A DNA stretch of 64,000 nt from Nocardioides jensenii JCM 1364 = NBRC 14755 (GCF_001552535.1 NZ_BCRJ01000003.1:205217-269216), one strand, 5' to 3'. Positions 44,351 to 53,456 are shown, counted from the stretch's first letter. Numbers and translations: made by a program. Notes: generated by a model from the letters alone, not told the origin.

Positions 44351-45634
44351 ATGGTTGACCGTCCCGAAGGCCCCGAACCGGGCACACCTGAGTACGAATG
44401 GCTGTACGGCAAGGGCCCTCAGCGTCCCGACGAGCCTGCCGACTCCGACGCCACCCAGATCATTCCGCCCGGGCAGTCCCGTCCCGCGGCGAACCGTCCC
44501 GACCCAGGTCCGGAGCACACCCAGGTCATGCCCTCCGCAGAGCCCTACCGACAGCCCCAGCCGCCGGGCCAGCAGCCGCCCCAGCCCTCGCAGCCCGGAC
44601 GTCCCGTCGCGCCCCCGCCCGGACACCAGCCACCCTCCGGCGGCGGCCGTGGCTTCGGTCTACGCCGCCCCCGGTTCCGCCCGCTGCGCTGGCTGATGCT
44701 GTTGCTGCTGCTGTGGCTGGCCTTCCTGATTGCGACGCCGATCTTCGCGTTCAACAAGATCTCGACGGTCGACGCGTTCCCGAGCGGTGAGCGCCCCGAT
44801 GACCAGGACGGTACGACGTACCTCGTGGTCGGCAGCGACTCACGCGCGGACCTCTCGGACGAGGAGCGCAAGAAGCTCGGCACCGGCGGCGACGTCGGGC
44901 AGCGCACCGACACGATCATGCTGCTGCACACCGGAAGCGGCCCGAACCTGCTGATGTCGATCCCCCGCGACTCGCTCGTCGAGATCCCCGGCCACGGCGC
45001 CGCGAAGATCAACGGCACCACGAACCCCGACGCCTACGAGGGCGGTGGACCCAAGCTGCTGATCAAGACGATCGAGCACAACACCGGCATCAAGGTCGAC
45101 CACTACGTCGAGATCGGCTTCGGCGGGTTCGTCGACGTGGTCGACGCGGTCGGCGGCATCGAGATCTGCCCCACGAAGGACATGAAGGACAAGCAGGCCA
45201 ACCTCAACATCAAGAAGGGCTGCCAGGATGTCGACGGCGTCGAGGCCCTGGGCTATGCGCGCTCCCGCAAGACCGATCCGCAGTACGGCGACATCACCCG
45301 CGCCAAGCACCAGCGCGAGGTGGTCTCCGCGGTCGGCTCGAAGGCCGTCTCGCCGTGGTCGGTGATCAACCCGATCCGCTACTGGAAGCTCAACATGGCC
45401 GCCGCCCGCACGGTCAAGGTCAGTGAGGGCACCGGCCCGATCGACCTGGGTCGGTTCGCATGGGCGATGACCCGGGTCGACGGTGACAACGGCCTGACCT
45501 GCGGCGTGCCGATCTCCGACCTTGCCGTCCACTGGGACAGCGAGCGATCGAAGGAGATGTTCGAGCACATCAAGGACGACGACACCGAGGGCATCTCCAA
45601 CGGCCTCTGCACCGAGACCGGCCTGCCGAAGTAG
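44351..45634 (+). CDS. LytR-CpsA-Psr family protein with Pro-rich cytoplasmic tail
   Basis: This 427-residue protein has a cytoplasmic Pro/Gln-rich N-terminus (about 1-105), one membrane segment (LRWLMLLLLLWLAFLIATPIFAF) and an LCP domain (TYLVVGSDSRADLSDEERK, QRTDTIMLLHTGSG, SIPRDSLVEIPGHGAAKINGT, IGFGGFVDVVDAVGGIEICP, GVEALGYARSRKTDPQYGDITRAKHQREVV). It should ligate wall glycans to peptidoglycan. TACCGT (44338-44343) ends seven bases before the ATG. The stop is followed after 6 bases by the first 83-bp repeat, which probably terminates it. Confidence 0.93.
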   Translation: MVDRPEGPEPGTPEYEWLYGKGPQRPDEPADSDATQIIPPGQSRPAANRPDPGPEHTQVMPSAEPYRQPQPPGQQPPQPSQPGRPVAPPPGHQPPSGGGRGFGLRRPRFRPLRWLMLLLLLWLAFLIATPIFAFNKISTVDAFPSGERPDDQDGTTYLVVGSDSRADLSDEERKKLGTGGDVGQRTDTIMLLHTGSGPNLLMSIPRDSLVEIPGHGAAKINGTTNPDAYEGGGPKLLIKTIEHNTGIKVDHYVEIGFGGFVDVVDAVGGIEICPTKDMKDKQANLNIKKGCQDVDGVEALGYARSRKTDPQYGDITRAKHQREVVSAVGSKAVSPWSVINPIRYWKLNMAAARTVKVSEGTGPIDLGRFAWAMTRVDGDNGLTCGVPISDLAVHWDSERSKEMFEHIKDDDTEGISNGLCTETGLPK

Positions 45635-45641
45635 CCGGTCA

Positions 45642-45724
45642 GGGGTCCGCCGCGGACGCAGCAGTGCCGCGACACGCCGGGTGACCGGCGTGTCGCGGCG
45701 TCTGGTCTGCCTGGTCGGACCCCT
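45642..45724. repeat. 83-bp compound palindromic repeat, copy 1
   Basis: The unit begins GGGGTCCG and ends CGGACCCC(T), and contains a perfect 15-bp hairpin (45666-45680 with 45685-45699, loop GTGA) plus a smaller GTCCGC-C-GCGGAC palindrome at its left end. It matches copy 2 at 46621-46703 at 81 of 83 positions. It begins 7 bases after the LCP stop and ends at the start codon of the DUF559 gene. Confidence 0.85.
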
Positions 45725-46663
45725 GTGGACAACGACATGCGCGATCTCACGCGGCGATCCAGACTGAGCTCCGTGGAGATGATGACGGCGGCCGAGGCCG
45801 TGGCCCGACTGGGTGGCGTCGCGCGCACCCGCGACGTGACCCGCCTCTCCTCACGGACCCGGGTCCGGACCGCCGTACGCCGAGGCGATCTCGTCCGCGT
45901 CGCCCGCGACAGGCTGGCGTTGCCGATCACCGACACGGCGCTCCGGACGGCCCAGAAGGTCAACGGCCACGTCTCCCACCTGAGCGCCGCCCTCCACCAC
46001 GGCTGGGAGGTGAAGCACCCGCCCGCACTTCCACAGGTGACCCTGCGGTCCGACAAGACTCTCCTCGACGGGCACGACGACTTCATTGCCGAGACCTATC
46101 GTCGCCGCTTGCGGCCAGCGGAGCGGCAGGGATGGTCGACCTCGCCGCTGCGCACCGTCCTCGACTGCGCCCGCGACCTGCCCTTCGACGTCGCGCTGTG
46201 TGTGGCCGATTCAGCACTGCGCCACGGCGACATCACCAAGGAAGCACTGATCGCTGCCGCGCGAACAGACCGCCAGGTGCGCGTCGCGACGTACGCCGAC
46301 GGCCGGGCGGCGAACCCGTTCGAGTCCACTCTCCGGGCGATCTGCATCCTGATCGGGCTGCCGGTGGTGCCGCAGTACACGATCACGTGCGGACAGCTCG
46401 TGCTCCATCCCGATCTCGCCAACCCCCTGCTCGGACTCGCGATCGAGGCCGACTCCTACACCTTCCACGGCATGGAGCCGCGAGACCACGACCGTGACTG
46501 CTTGCGCTACAACGCGCTGACCCTCGCGGGCTGGACGGTTCTGCGCTTCACGTGGACGCAGGTCATGACGAACCCGGAGCAGGTCGCACACACCCTGCGT
46601 GCCTGGCTCGCCGAGAATCGGGGGTCCGCCGCGGACGCAGAAATGCCGCGACACGCCGGGTGA
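45725..46663 (+). CDS. DUF559 endonuclease-like protein with AbiEi-type N-terminal domain
   Basis: The first part (MMTAAEAVARLGGVARTRDVTRLSSRTRVRTAVRRGDLVRVARDRLAL) looks like the winged-helix AbiEi-type antitoxin N-domain. The end (LGLAIEADSYTFHG...RDHDRDCLRYNALTLAGWTVLRFTWTQVMTNP) is the Vsr/DUF559 PD-(D/E)xK nuclease-like fold. The role is unknown; no toxin gene is adjacent. The start is GTG 45725 or ATG 45737. The gene is bracketed by 83-bp repeats: its first codon abuts copy 1, and its last 14 codons are encoded inside copy 2, with the stop codon in the hairpin loop. A DnaA-box-like TGTGGACAA spans its start (45724-45732). Confidence 0.8.
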   Translation: MDNDMRDLTRRSRLSSVEMMTAAEAVARLGGVARTRDVTRLSSRTRVRTAVRRGDLVRVARDRLALPITDTALRTAQKVNGHVSHLSAALHHGWEVKHPPALPQVTLRSDKTLLDGHDDFIAETYRRRLRPAERQGWSTSPLRTVLDCARDLPFDVALCVADSALRHGDITKEALIAAARTDRQVRVATYADGRAANPFESTLRAICILIGLPVVPQYTITCGQLVLHPDLANPLLGLAIEADSYTFHGMEPRDHDRDCLRYNALTLAGWTVLRFTWTQVMTNPEQVAHTLRAWLAENRGSAADAEMPRHAG

Positions 46664-46703
46664 CCGGCGTGTCGCGGCGTCTGGTCTGCCTGGTCGGACC
46701 CCT
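46621..46703. repeat. 83-bp compound palindromic repeat, copy 2
   Basis: This copy is in direct orientation relative to copy 1 and has two mismatches (CAG to AAA at positions 21-23 of the unit). The 15-bp hairpin is at 46645-46659 and 46664-46678. It overlaps the 3' end of the DUF559 gene and stops 3 bases before the convergent acyl-CoA dehydrogenase gene, so it may act as a bidirectional terminator. Confidence 0.85.
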
Positions 46704-46706
46704 GGG

Positions 46707-47876
46707 TCAGAGCTGGGACTGGATGCCGGCGAGCAGCTGGCGCGCCATCACGATCCGCTGCACCTGGTTGGTGCCTTCGTAGATCTGGGTGATCTTCGCG
46801 TCGCGCATCATCCGCTCGACCGGGTAGTCGCGGGTGTAGCCGTAGCCGCCGAGCACCTGGACGGCGTCGGTGGTCACCTGCATGGCCACGTCGGAGGCGA
46901 AGCACTTGGCCGCGGCACCGAAGAACGTGAGGTCTGCATCGCCACGCTCGGAGCGACCGGCGGCGGCGTACGTCATCTGGCGGGCGGCCTCGACCTTCAT
47001 GCCCATGTCGGCCAGCAGGAACTGCAGGCCCTGGAAGTCGGCGATCGACTTGCCGAACTGCTGACGCTCCTTGGCGTACTCCAGCGCGTAGTCGAGGGCA
47101 CCCTGGGCCACACCGACGGCCTGGGCCGCGATGGTGATGCGGGTGTGGTCGAGGGTCTTCATGGCGATCTCGAAGCCCTGGCCCTCCTCGCCGATGATCC
47201 GGTCGGCGGGGATGCGCACGTTGTCGAAGTAGACCTCGGTGGTGGGCGAGCCCTTGATGCCCAGCTTCTTCTCGGGAGCGCCGAAGGAGACGCCCTCGTC
47301 CGACTTCTCGACCACGAACGCGGAGATGCCCTTGGTGCGCTTGTCGGGGTCGGTCACCGCGAGCACCGTGTAGTACTCCGACACGCCGGCGTTGGAGATC
47401 CAGCGCTTCACGCCGTTGAGGACCCAGTGGTCGCCGTCGCGCACGGCGCGGGTCTTCTGGTTGGCCGCGTCGGAGCCGGCGTCGGGCTCGGAGAGGCAGT
47501 AGGAGAAGCCGCCCTCACCGGCAGCCAGCTTGCCGAGGTACTTCGCCTTGAGCTCCTCGGAGCCGCCGATCTGCACCGGTAGCGAGCCCAGCTTGTTGAC
47601 GGCCGGGATCAGCGAGGAGGACACGCAGGCGCGGGCCACCTCCTCGATGATCAGCACCGTGGCCAGGGCATCCGCGCCGGCACCGCCGTACTGCTCGGGG
47701 ACGTGGGCGGCGTGGAAGTCGGCGGCGAGCAGCGCGTCGGCGGCCTCCTGCGGGAACCGGGCGTTCTCATCGACCTCGGCGGCGTACGGCGCGACCTTGG
47801 CGTCGCAGACCGCGCGGACGGCCTCGCGAATCGCCTGGTGCTCCTCGGACAGGGCAAACATGGGGTGTTCGGACAT
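46707..47876 (-). CDS. Acyl-CoA dehydrogenase (FadE25-like)
   Basis: This 389-residue flavoprotein oxidises acyl-CoA to enoyl-CoA. Motifs visible are [125 protein letters not shown] (the catalytic Glu is in IYEGTN). It starts at ATG 47876 after GAGGAGACC. The adjacent divergent TetR gene and the operator pair in the shared promoter region suggest control by an acyl-CoA-type effector. The gene order here parallels fadE25-purE-purK in mycobacteria. Confidence 0.95.
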   Translation of the reverse strand: MSEHPMFALSEEHQAIREAVRAVCDAKVAPYAAEVDENARFPQEAADALLAADFHAAHVPEQYGGAGADALATVLIIEEVARACVSSSLIPAVNKLGSLPVQIGGSEELKAKYLGKLAAGEGGFSYCLSEPDAGSDAANQKTRAVRDGDHWVLNGVKRWISNAGVSEYYTVLAVTDPDKRTKGISAFVVEKSDEGVSFGAPEKKLGIKGSPTTEVYFDNVRIPADRIIGEEGQGFEIAMKTLDHTRITIAAQAVGVAQGALDYALEYAKERQQFGKSIADFQGLQFLLADMGMKVEAARQMTYAAAGRSERGDADLTFFGAAAKCFASDVAMQVTTDAVQVLGGYGYTRDYPVERMMRDAKITQIYEGTNQVQRIVMARQLLAGIQSQL

Positions 47877-47903
47877 CAAGGTCTCCTCGAAACGAACCGG
47901 TGG

Positions 47904-47937
47904 GGTACGACGTACCATATCGCTGGTACTGCGTACC
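47904..47937. promoter_or_regulatory. Paired TetR-type operators
   Basis: GGTACGACGTACC (47904-47916) and GGTACTGCGTACC (47925-47937) are near-palindromes with centres 21 bp apart, two helical turns. One overlaps the -10 of the acyl-CoA dehydrogenase promoter. The other lies in its spacer and between -35 and -10 of the TetR promoter. Binding by the adjacent TetR protein would repress both genes. Confidence 0.7.
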
Positions 47938-47942
47938 TCCAA
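47914..47942 (-). promoter_or_regulatory. Promoter of the acyl-CoA dehydrogenase gene
   Basis: On the minus strand TTGGAG (47937-47942), a 17-base spacer and TATGGT (47914-47919) form a good promoter whose spacer and -10 are covered by the two operators. Confidence 0.55.
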
Positions 47943-47946
47943 ACGC

Positions 47947-47952
47947 TAGGCT
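47947..47952 (+). promoter_or_regulatory. -10 box of the TetR gene
   Basis: TAGGCT ends seven bases before ATG 47960, a leaderless arrangement. An operator lies immediately upstream, where it would block polymerase. Confidence 0.5.
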
Positions 47953-47959
47953 GACGCCC

Positions 47960-48622
47960 ATGCCCACCTCCACCCGTGCCCGACTGGTCGACGCGGCGTT
48001 CGCGCTCTTCGAGGAGCGCGGCTTCACCGAGACCACGGTCGATGAGATCGCCGCACGTGCCGGCACCGGTCGCACGACGTTCTTCCGGCACTTCCGCGGC
48101 AAGGACGACGTGGTCTTCCCCGACCACGACCAGCTGCTCCCCCGGGTGGCTGCCCGACTCTCAACGGCCACCTCCACCACGCGCGACGTGGCACTGCGCG
48201 AGGCCGCACGCGTGGTCCTCGACCACTACCTCGACGAGGGCGAGACGGCACGCGCCCGCTATCGGCTGACCCGCACCGTCCCGGCGCTACGGGACCGCGA
48301 GAGCGCCAGTGCCCAGCGATACCTGCGGCTCTTCCGCGATCACATCACCGCCTGGACCGCGGACGAGGCCGACGGCGCGCTGCGCGCGGAGCTGCTCGCG
48401 GCCGCGGTGATCACGGCGCACAACCACGTCCTCCGCGGTTGGCTGCGCGAGGAGACCGAGAACGTCGACAGTGCCTTCGAGGCCGCCCTCACCCGTGCAC
48501 TGGCCACGGCAGGGCCCGCGCCGAGCACGAGCTCCACGGTCGTCGTCCACACGACCGCGAGTGACGTCGAGCAGGTGCTGCGTGAGGTGCGCGGCGCACT
48601 CACCGACTGGGTCCGACCGTAG
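47960..48622 (+). CDS. TetR/AcrR family transcriptional regulator
   Basis: This 220-residue protein has a TetR DNA-binding domain at residues 1-50 (RARLVDAAFALFEERGFTETTVDEIAARAGTGRTTFFRHFRGKDDVV) and a helical ligand-binding domain. It most likely represses itself and the divergent acyl-CoA dehydrogenase gene through the paired operators, with an acyl-CoA or fatty acid as candidate ligand. That effector is inferred from the target gene. Confidence 0.92.
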   Translation: MPTSTRARLVDAAFALFEERGFTETTVDEIAARAGTGRTTFFRHFRGKDDVVFPDHDQLLPRVAARLSTATSTTRDVALREAARVVLDHYLDEGETARARYRLTRTVPALRDRESASAQRYLRLFRDHITAWTADEADGALRAELLAAAVITAHNHVLRGWLREETENVDSAFEAALTRALATAGPAPSTSSTVVVHTTASDVEQVLREVRGALTDWVRP

Positions 48623-48631
48623 GGTGAACTC

Positions 48632-49045
48632 ATGACAATGTGGCAGGACAAGCAGGCAATCGACTTCATGCTCGACGAGTGCGAGACGTGGGCCGTCGTC
48701 GGACTCAGCGACAACCCGGCGCGCACGGCCTACCCGATCGCCGCGCTGCTCCAGGCCCGCGGCAAGAGAGTCGTGCCCATCCACCCGAGTGCTCCCGTGG
48801 TGCACGGGGAGCAGGGCTACGCATCGCTCGCCGAGGTGCCCTTCCCGGTCGACGTGGTCGACGTCTTCCGTCGCTCCGACTCCGCAGGCCAGTACGCCGA
48901 CGAGGCGGTCGCCATCGGCGCGAAGGGCGTGTGGTTCCAGCTCGGCGTGATCGATGAGGCCGCCTTCGACCGCACCCGCGCGGCCGGCGTACCGATGGTG
49001 ATGGACACCTGCCCCGCCATCGAGTGGGGCAAGCGCGGCGCATGA
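48632..49045 (+). CDS. CoA-binding domain protein (YccU-like)
   Basis: This 137-residue Rossmann-fold protein of the CoA-binding family has WAVVGLSDNPARTAYPIAALLQARGKRVVPIHPS and a C-terminal GVPMVMDTCPAIEW with a conserved Cys. Its function in bacteria is unclear. TAGGGT (48620-48625), partly within the end of the TetR gene, ends six bases before the ATG. It overlaps arfB by ATGA. Confidence 0.92.
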   Translation: MTMWQDKQAIDFMLDECETWAVVGLSDNPARTAYPIAALLQARGKRVVPIHPSAPVVHGEQGYASLAEVPFPVDVVDVFRRSDSAGQYADEAVAIGAKGVWFQLGVIDEAAFDRTRAAGVPMVMDTCPAIEWGKRGA

Positions 49046-49494
49046 ACCAACCGGGTGAGGATCTCGTCGTCGGCTCGGGCCCCGGCATCCCGGGCGGGCT
49101 GGTGGTCCCCGCCGCCGAGCTCGACGAGCGATTCTCCCGCTCCCCCGGACCGGGCGGACAGTCGGTCAACACCTCCGACTCCCGCGTCGAGCTCGACTAT
49201 GACGTCGCGACCTCCTCCGCCCTGACGGACCAACAGCGATCGCGCGCCCTGCGCCACCTGGCCAAACGACTGGTCGAGGGCCGGATCACCATCGCCGCCT
49301 CCGAGCACCGCTCCCAGTTCCGCAACCGGGCCGCTGCCCGCGAACGGCTGGCCACGGTGCTGCGCGAGGCGCTGGCGCCACCGGCGCCACCGCGTCGTCC
49401 CACCCGGCCGACCAAGGGCTCTCAACGACGCCGGCTCGAGGCCAAGAAGCAGCGCGGACAGACCAAGGCCCTGCGCGGTCGCGTCGACGAGTGA
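49042..49494 (+). CDS. arfB: Alternative ribosome-rescue factor / peptidyl-tRNA hydrolase (ArfB type)
   Basis: This 150-residue protein has the class I release factor core with the GGQ motif (FSRSPGPGGQSVNTSDSRVELDYDV) and a C-terminal basic tail (RRRLEAKKQRGQTKALRGR) like that which senses the empty mRNA channel in ArfB/YaeJ. It releases nascent chains from stalled ribosomes. The start is coupled to the CoA-binding protein gene. Confidence 0.92.
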   Translation: MNQPGEDLVVGSGPGIPGGLVVPAAELDERFSRSPGPGGQSVNTSDSRVELDYDVATSSALTDQQRSRALRHLAKRLVEGRITIAASEHRSQFRNRAAARERLATVLREALAPPAPPRRPTRPTKGSQRRRLEAKKQRGQTKALRGRVDE

Positions 49495-49563
49495 CGAACC
49501 CGGCGCCGCACCGACACGTCGCGCCGCGCGAGCTTTCTTGCATCGACCCGGCAGACTGACCGG

Positions 49564-50730
49564 ATGAACAATGCGCCGCCGGAGGGGGATCCGGACAAGG
49601 TCGACGGTGACGGGTCCGAGGACGCGGGCGCTCCGGCCTCCCGGTGGAAACGGGCGCACGCCGGATGGACGGCCTTCCGACGCAAGCACGCGAAGGCACT
49701 GATCGCTCTCCTCGCCGTCTTCGCGATCGTCATCGGAGCCTGCGGCTACTACCTGTGGTCGCTGAACGCCAAGCTCGACAACATCGACCGGTTCTCGACC
49801 GACAAGCTCTCCGACGAGAACCGCCCCGATCCCAACAAGGGCGACGCGGTGAACATCCTGCTGCTCGGCTCCGATGCCGGCAAGAAGATCGAGGGCGAGA
49901 GCCAGGACACCTCACTCGCCGAGGACGTCGACGCCGAGACCTGGCCCACGGGCAAGTACCGCAGCGACACCCTGATGATCGTGCACATCACCGCCAACCG
50001 GAAGCACGTGTACGTCACCTCGATCCCTCGCGACAGCTTCGTGATGATCTACGACGACGAGGGCGAGCCCACCCACAAGAACAAGATCAACGCCGCGTTC
50101 TCCCAGTACGGGCCGGTCGGCGCCCTCTCCACCGTCGAGCACCTGGCCGACGTACGCCTGGACCACGTGGCGATCATCGACTGGGCCGGGTTCAAGGATC
50201 TCTCCGAGGCCGTGGGCGGCGTCCCGGTGACGATCCCCGAGACCTTCTACGACAGCAAGCAGAAGGTCGAGTGGAAGGCCGGCAAGTACAATCTCAAGGG
50301 TGAGAAGGCCCTGCAGTACGTCCGCACCCGGCACGGTCTGCTGCGCGGGGACTTCGACCGCATCGACCGTCAGCAGAACTTCCTCCGCTCGCTGATGGAG
50401 AAGGTGCTCGAAGCCGGGACGCTCACCAAGCCACGTCAGTTCTCCGACACCCTCTCCGCGATCACCGACCACCTCACCGTCGACGAGGACTGGGAGAACG
50501 GCGACATCCGCGGGCTCGCCCTGTCACTGCGCGGCACGAAGGCCGAGGACGTCAACTTCCTGACGGTCCCGATCGCGGCCACCCCCACCATCGACGTCTA
50601 CGGTTCGATCGTGCAGCTGAACACGTCACAGACCGACGAGCTGTTCACCCTCATGCGTCAGGGCAAGATGGGCACCTACGTGAAGAAGTACCCCGACGAG
50701 CTGCTCGGGGACGAGGACGAGATCGACTGA
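49564..50730 (+). CDS. LytR-CpsA-Psr family protein (third copy)
   Basis: This 388-residue protein has a cytoplasmic tail (1-42), one membrane segment (ALIALLAVFAIVIGACGYYLW) and an LCP domain (VNILLLGSDAGKK, YRSDTLMIVHITANRKHVYVTSIPRDSFV, HKNKINAAFSQYGP, IIDWAGFKDLSEAVGGVPVTIP, GEKALQYVRTRHGLLRGDFDRIDRQQNFL). It attaches a glycan to peptidoglycan; the specific polymer is unknown. CAGACT followed by GACCGG precedes the ATG, almost the same as before the DUF885 gene at 61046. It is convergent with purE, 11 bases away. Confidence 0.93.
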   Translation: MNNAPPEGDPDKVDGDGSEDAGAPASRWKRAHAGWTAFRRKHAKALIALLAVFAIVIGACGYYLWSLNAKLDNIDRFSTDKLSDENRPDPNKGDAVNILLLGSDAGKKIEGESQDTSLAEDVDAETWPTGKYRSDTLMIVHITANRKHVYVTSIPRDSFVMIYDDEGEPTHKNKINAAFSQYGPVGALSTVEHLADVRLDHVAIIDWAGFKDLSEAVGGVPVTIPETFYDSKQKVEWKAGKYNLKGEKALQYVRTRHGLLRGDFDRIDRQQNFLRSLMEKVLEAGTLTKPRQFSDTLSAITDHLTVDEDWENGDIRGLALSLRGTKAEDVNFLTVPIAATPTIDVYGSIVQLNTSQTDELFTLMRQGKMGTYVKKYPDELLGDEDEID

Positions 50731-50741
50731 TCGGCCGAGGG

Positions 50742-51263
50742 CTAGAACCCCGCCTTGCGGGCCGTCTGGGCGTCGCGGACGACCTTGCCCTTCTCGCGTG
50801 CCATCACCGACAACGACTCCTGGTAGTCGACGAGCTTCTCGCGCAGGGCGTCGTCAGACGTGGCGAGGATCCGGGCGGCCAGGATGCCGGCGTTCTTGGC
50901 GTTCCCGATCGCAACCGTGGCCACCGGGATGCCACCGGGCATCTGCACGATCGAGAGCAGCGAGTCCATGCCGTCGAGGTACTTCAGCGGCACGGGCACG
51001 CCGATGACTGGCAACGGGGTGACCGAGGCCAGCATGCCCGGCAGGTGGGCCGCACCCCCGGCGCCGGCGATGATCACCTTGAGCTCGCGACCGGCGGCGT
51101 CCCTGCCCCAGGCGATCATCTCCTCGGGCATGCGGTGCGCCGAGACCACATCGGCCTCCCAGGCGACCCCGAACTCGTCGAGGATCTCGCCGGCAGCCTT
51201 CATCACCGGCCAGTCGGAGTCCGAACCCATCACGATGCCGACGCGTGCACTGGTCTCGGTCAT
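50742..51263 (-). CDS. purE: 5-(carboxyamino)imidazole ribonucleotide mutase
   Basis: This 173-residue protein is class I PurE, converting N5-CAIR to CAIR in purine synthesis. Visible motifs are [52 protein letters not shown] and PVIGVPVP. It starts at ATG 51263, one base after the purK stop, so the two form an operon with substrate hand-off. Confidence 0.97.
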   Translation of the reverse strand: MTETSARVGIVMGSDSDWPVMKAAGEILDEFGVAWEADVVSAHRMPEEMIAWGRDAAGRELKVIIAGAGGAAHLPGMLASVTPLPVIGVPVPLKYLDGMDSLLSIVQMPGGIPVATVAIGNAKNAGILAARILATSDDALREKLVDYQESLSVMAREKGKVVRDAQTARKAGF

Positions 51264-51264
51264 G

Positions 51265-52443
51265 TCACTCACTATCGTTCCCGAGGTCGCCCCGGAACCA
51301 CGCGGCCGCGTGCCGGGCACGCTCCAGGCAGTCGGCCAGGTCGTCGCCGTAGGTGTTGACGTGACCGACCTTCCGCCCGGGGCGCCATTCCTTGCCGTAG
51401 AGATGGACCCGCAGGCGCGGGTCACGGGCCATCGCGTGCGGGAGTCCCTGCCACAACGGAGCAGAGGCGGCTCCGTCGACTTCCTCACCGCCCAGGATGT
51501 TGACCATCACCGTCCACGGTGCTCGGGTCGCCGGTGAGCCGAGCGGCAGGTCCATGACGGCGCGGAGGTGGTTCTCGAACTGGCTGGTCACGGCGCCGTC
51601 CTGGCTCCAGTGGCCGGTGTTGTGCGGACGCATCGCCAGCTCGTTGACCAGCACCCGACCGTCGGTGGTCTCGAAGAGCTCGACCGCGAGGATGCCGGTG
51701 ACGTCGAGCTCGCCGGCCACCGTCAACGCGATCTGCTGTGCCTGCGCCGAGAGCGCAGGGTCGAGATCGGGGGCGGGGGCGATCACCTCGTGGCAGATGC
51801 CGTCCTTCTGGGTGGAGGCGACGACGGGGTAGCCCGCCGCCTGGCCGCTGGGGGAACGCGCCACCAGCGCGGAGAGCTCGCGACGGAAGTCGACCAGCTC
51901 CTCAGCCAGGATCTGTACGCCGGACGCGGCCGCGGTCTCGAACGCCGCGGCGCACTCGTCCGACGAACGCACCACCCAGACCCCCTTGCCGTCGTACCCA
52001 CCACGAGTCGTCTTGAGCACCGCCGGGAAGCCGAAGGCCTCGACCTCGGCGACGTCGGCAACCAGCGCGTGCCGCGGGCAGGGGATGCCGAGCGAGGTGA
52101 GTCGGGCGCGCATGACGCCCTTGTCCTGGGCGTGCACCAACGCGTCGGGGCCGGGGCGCACCGCGATCCCGGACTGCTCGAGCGCATGCAGGTGGTCGGT
52201 CGGCACGTGCTCGTGGTCGAAGGTCACCACCGCACAGCCCTCGGTGATCGCCCGCAGGGTCTCGAGGTCGCGGTAGTCACCGACGCGGTGGTCGACGATC
52301 ACCTGCGCGGCCGAGACACCCTCGGCCTCCGCGAGCAGACGCATCGGCAAGCCGAGCGCGATCGCCGGCTGGGCCATCATGCGGGCGAGCTGTCCGCCGC
52401 CGATGACGGCGAGCGTGGGAGCCAGTTCAGGAGCGTGGGACAC
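51265..52443 (-). CDS. purK: 5-(carboxyamino)imidazole ribonucleotide synthase
   Basis: This 392-residue ATP-grasp enzyme carboxylates AIR to N5-CAIR. It has the N-terminal [21 protein letters not shown], the ATP-grasp lysine segment [55 protein letters not shown] and a C-terminal [20 protein letters not shown] 52443 is preceded by TAGGGT (52450-52455) with six bases between, so purKE is probably leaderless. Confidence 0.97.
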   Translation of the reverse strand: MSHAPELAPTLAVIGGGQLARMMAQPAIALGLPMRLLAEAEGVSAAQVIVDHRVGDYRDLETLRAITEGCAVVTFDHEHVPTDHLHALEQSGIAVRPGPDALVHAQDKGVMRARLTSLGIPCPRHALVADVAEVEAFGFPAVLKTTRGGYDGKGVWVVRSSDECAAAFETAAASGVQILAEELVDFRRELSALVARSPSGQAAGYPVVASTQKDGICHEVIAPAPDLDPALSAQAQQIALTVAGELDVTGILAVELFETTDGRVLVNELAMRPHNTGHWSQDGAVTSQFENHLRAVMDLPLGSPATRAPWTVMVNILGGEEVDGAASAPLWQGLPHAMARDPRLRVHLYGKEWRPGRKVGHVNTYGDDLADCLERARHAAAWFRGDLGNDSE

Positions 52444-52475
52444 GCGCGAACCCTATCTGCCGGGCCGGTGCCCGC

Positions 52476-53456
52476 TCAGCGCGGGCGGACCGTGATCGGC
52501 TCGACCAGACCGAAGCCGCGCAGCGGCCGCGCCGGAAGCCGGCGCGTCTCGAACTGGTCGTCGGGCAGCATGTGGGCGGTCGCCTCGTCGATGATCATCC
52601 GGTTGCGACGAGCCACCGCAGTCAGTCGCGCGGCCAGGTTGACCGGCGGCCCGAAGACGTCACCCATGCGCATCACGACCCCGCCACTGGCCAGACCGAG
52701 GCGTACGTCGGGCATCCGGGGGTCCCGACCGATCACGCCGATGATGCCGTCGGCGATGTCGAGTGCCCGGATCGGGTCGTCGCACACGAACAGCACCGAG
52801 TCGCCCAGGCTCTTGATCACCCGGCCGTGGTTGGTGGAGACCACGTCGTGGCACCGGGACTCGAACACCTCGACCAGGTCGCCGATGCGCTCCTCGCCGA
52901 TCTCGTTGGACAACGCGCTGAAGGCGACGATGTCGGCGAAGCCCACCGTCACCTCCGTGGTCTTGAGCTCCTCGTCGTCCGAGCCGAAGGCCTCGACGCG
53001 CGACGCGGCAGCGGCGAGGTGGCGACGCCACGCATAGACCAGGAGCTGCTCGAAGGGCGGTCCGACGTCCTCGAGCAGGCGGATGGCTGCTGCGATGCGG
53101 TCACCGGCAGCCCCACCCGTCGGCAGCTGGGGCACGAGAGTGGCGATCTCCCAGTCGGCCAGCCGCGCCATGGTGGTGCCCACGGCACGAGTCAGGTTGA
53201 GCGCGGTGTCGAAGTCGATGACCCCGTCCTTGACGCTGCCCTGCAGGAGGGCGAGTGCCTCGACGTCCCCCTTGGTGAAGGCGACCTCGTCCTCGCCGTA
53301 CTCGGGAAAGCCGAGAGCACGCCAGATGCGGCGGGTGATGTCGAGGTCGACCTCGACCCGCTCCGCGATCCCCTCCGCGGTGAACTCGGCGGTGCTGCCG
53401 AGAATGCTCTGGATCAGGTCATCGCGGCTGAGCGGCTTCCCGGGATCAGACACCAT
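52476..53456 (-). CDS. Class III adenylyl cyclase
   Basis: This 326-residue soluble protein has an N-terminal helical region of about 165 residues, like the regulatory domain of actinobacterial cyclases, and a C-terminal cyclase catalytic domain. Metal ligands are the Asp residues in GFADIVAFS and SLGDSVLFV. The adenine-selecting Lys (VIKSLGD) and Asp (GDVFGPPVNLAAR), and the transition-state Asn and Arg (VNLAAR), are all present, so it should make cAMP. It overlaps the PH-domain gene by 11 bases. In Streptomyces a cya gene also sits near birA and pccB. Confidence 0.9.
   Translation of the reverse strand: MVSDPGKPLSRDDLIQSILGSTAEFTAEGIAERVEVDLDITRRIWRALGFPEYGEDEVAFTKGDVEALALLQGSVKDGVIDFDTALNLTRAVGTTMARLADWEIATLVPQLPTGGAAGDRIAAAIRLLEDVGPPFEQLLVYAWRRHLAAAASRVEAFGSDDEELKTTEVTVGFADIVAFSALSNEIGEERIGDLVEVFESRCHDVVSTNHGRVIKSLGDSVLFVCDDPIRALDIADGIIGVIGRDPRMPDVRLGLASGGVVMRMGDVFGPPVNLAARLTAVARRNRMIIDEATAHMLPDDQFETRRLPARPLRGFGLVEPITVRPR

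Noticed and set aside
45642..46703. Composite transposon or insertion sequence
   Set aside because: There is no transposase and no visible target-site duplication; the repeats are recorded as compound palindromes instead.
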